Source of the DNA: a virus
Strand: one strand, 5' to 3'
DNA: 39,851 bases
Virus record (IMG/VR): IMGVR_UViG_3300040856_001453
Location: 1 to 39,851 of that record
In this document: piece by piece, positions 39,311 through 39,851 of the stretch
Numbering within the stretch: position 1 is the stretch's first letter
Layout: the number at the start of each line of letters is the position of its first letter
The notes under the pieces: model-generated
What the model was told of the DNA's origin: nothing
Seen by the model: the letters and a program-made list of their open reading frames with translations, nothing else
Database searches by the model: none
Translations under genes and position numbers: made by a program

Positions 39311-39394
39311 TTACAGCATCCACATGGTGCAGATCACAGCCATGATGAAGTGAACTAGCACGAATGCGATGGTATCTTGTACGTCTTCTGGCAT
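39311..39394 (-). CDS. 27-residue membrane miniprotein
   Basis: ATG 39394 is preceded by CTAACCAACAGGTTTTACG, and the 27-codon frame ends at TAA 39311-39313. The product starts with an acidic stretch then one hydrophobic helix with M-A-V-I-C-T-M-W-M-L at the end. Location between two cassettes and a matching leader support translation. No family is recognised. Confidence 0.5.
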   Translation of the reverse strand: MPEDVQDTIAFVLVHFIMAVICTMWML

Positions 39395-39401
39395 CGTAAA
39401 A

Positions 39402-39468
39402 CCTGTTGGTTAGAGTGGTGAAAATCCTACTAGTGGGCAGGTGGTCGGAGCTAGCTAGATGCTAGCTC
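39402..39468 (-). promoter_or_regulatory. Stem-loop plus CCAACAGG leader cassette H
   Basis: Arms GAGCTAGC and GCTAGCTC (39448-39468, 8 pairs, 5-base loop) precede CTAACCAACAGG (39402-39413). This leader lacks GGA, so it is the weakest CsrA match. A second small stem with arms CACGC and GCGTG sits at 39478-39491, just after the upstream gene's stop. Confidence 0.7.
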
Positions 39469-39493
39469 GTCCCGTCACACGCTGAAGCGTGCA

Positions 39494-39851
39494 TCATGCT
39501 GACATCTTTGCAGCCTTGCGTAATGCGTAGACTGCTTTACCTGCCTCACTTCCTTTTGGCTGCGTGCCATGGATGAGCAGTGCGAACGATTGCCCGCGAT
39601 ACTCTGGCAGTGCAGCGTGCGAGTCGTCGTTGTCGATCTCTAGCTGCATGGCATACGCTGCCTTGTGGCTGTAGACAACAACAGCTTCACGCAAGTTCCG
39701 AGCGTCGATCTCGTGATCTAAGCGACCACCACGACTGAACGTCACCGAGAAGTTGTAAGGTAGCTCTACGCCATCGAACAAGTTTATTGACTTGGTGTAG
39801 CAGTAGAACAAGATGTCAGGTCGTCGAGCAACGACAAGCAGCCATGCGTTG
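39494..39851 (-). CDS. Phage protein of unknown function, 5' end cut by window edge
   Basis: The frame is open to the right edge, so an apparent TTG start at 39811 is likely internal and the gene begins beyond the window. About 119 residues are visible, opening W-L-L-V-V-A-R-R-P-D and containing Y-T-K-S, S-R-G-G-R-L-D-H-E-I-D-A-R, and a C-terminal F-A-L-L-I-H-G-T-Q-P-K-G-S-E-A-G-K-A-V. I recall this last motif from a phage family of uncertain function. No membrane segment is seen. Confidence 0.7.
   Translation of the reverse strand, partial: NAWLLVVARRPDILFYCYTKSINLFDGVELPYNFSVTFSRGGRLDHEIDARNLREAVVVYSHKAAYAMQLEIDNDDSHAALPEYRGQSFALLIHGTQPKGSEAGKAVYALRKAAKMSA

Overview
The window is a 39.9 kb stretch of a tailed double-stranded DNA phage genome. 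The adaptor, tail-hub and internal-virion gene order resembles a short-tailed, podovirus-like phage. Host clues are indirect: a Sec-type signal peptide, a CsrA homologue and Shine-Dalgarno-led genes fit a Gram-negative bacterium, perhaps a proteobacterium. I saw no tRNA, rRNA, CRISPR array, insertion sequence or integrase. Both ends cut through genes.

Region 1 (3-24031, + strand) holds virion genes: a head-tail adaptor (5' end cut off), a small beta-rich protein, a beta-rich tail hub or tube protein, a coiled-coil peptide, a fibre-like protein, a beta-propeller-like protein, two alpha-helical internal-virion-type proteins, then one 4929-codon gene. That gene encodes a giant polyvalent protein with a strawberry-notch-type SF2 helicase, an HEIAH zinc-peptidase motif and LPD38-like C-terminal sequence. 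A 137-codon ORF of well-formed composition lies in another frame inside a disordered linker of the giant gene. A 29-codon membrane peptide overlaps its stop codon, and a hairpin-rich non-coding stretch follows.

Region 2 (24321-28335) has one reverse-strand gene with a strong UUCG terminator, then a forward operon: three tiny lysine-rich proteins, an exported protein, a papain-type (C1A) cysteine peptidase, a protein with one C-terminal membrane helix, a calcineurin-like phosphoesterase and a small HExxH protein.

Region 3 (28368-33797, + strand) is a recombination/replication operon: YqaJ/lambda-type exonuclease, Rad52-like annealing protein, SF2 helicase with zinc ribbon, a helical unknown, a degenerate DHH-like protein, a Holliday-junction-resolvase-like nuclease, an SSB-like protein, an HNH-like protein, a small unknown and a CsrA homologue. 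A terminator overlaps the end of csrA.

Region 4 (33828-39851, - strand) contains tightly packed small genes, many under 50 codons and several membrane peptides. From 36.5 to 39.5 kb, eight of the intergenic spacers carry the same design: a stem-loop followed by a near-identical leader (CCAACAGGGAGA or a close variant) placed as the ribosome-binding site. One more gene has a variant leader without a stem-loop. The stems show compensatory changes, and their G-U wobbles pair only in the reverse-strand RNA. Most leaders resemble the CsrA-binding consensus (ACARGGA), and the same phage encodes CsrA. One copy also fronts the recombination operon on the opposite strand. The main hypothesis is a phage-encoded CsrA regulon acting through these leaders; binding itself cannot be shown from sequence.
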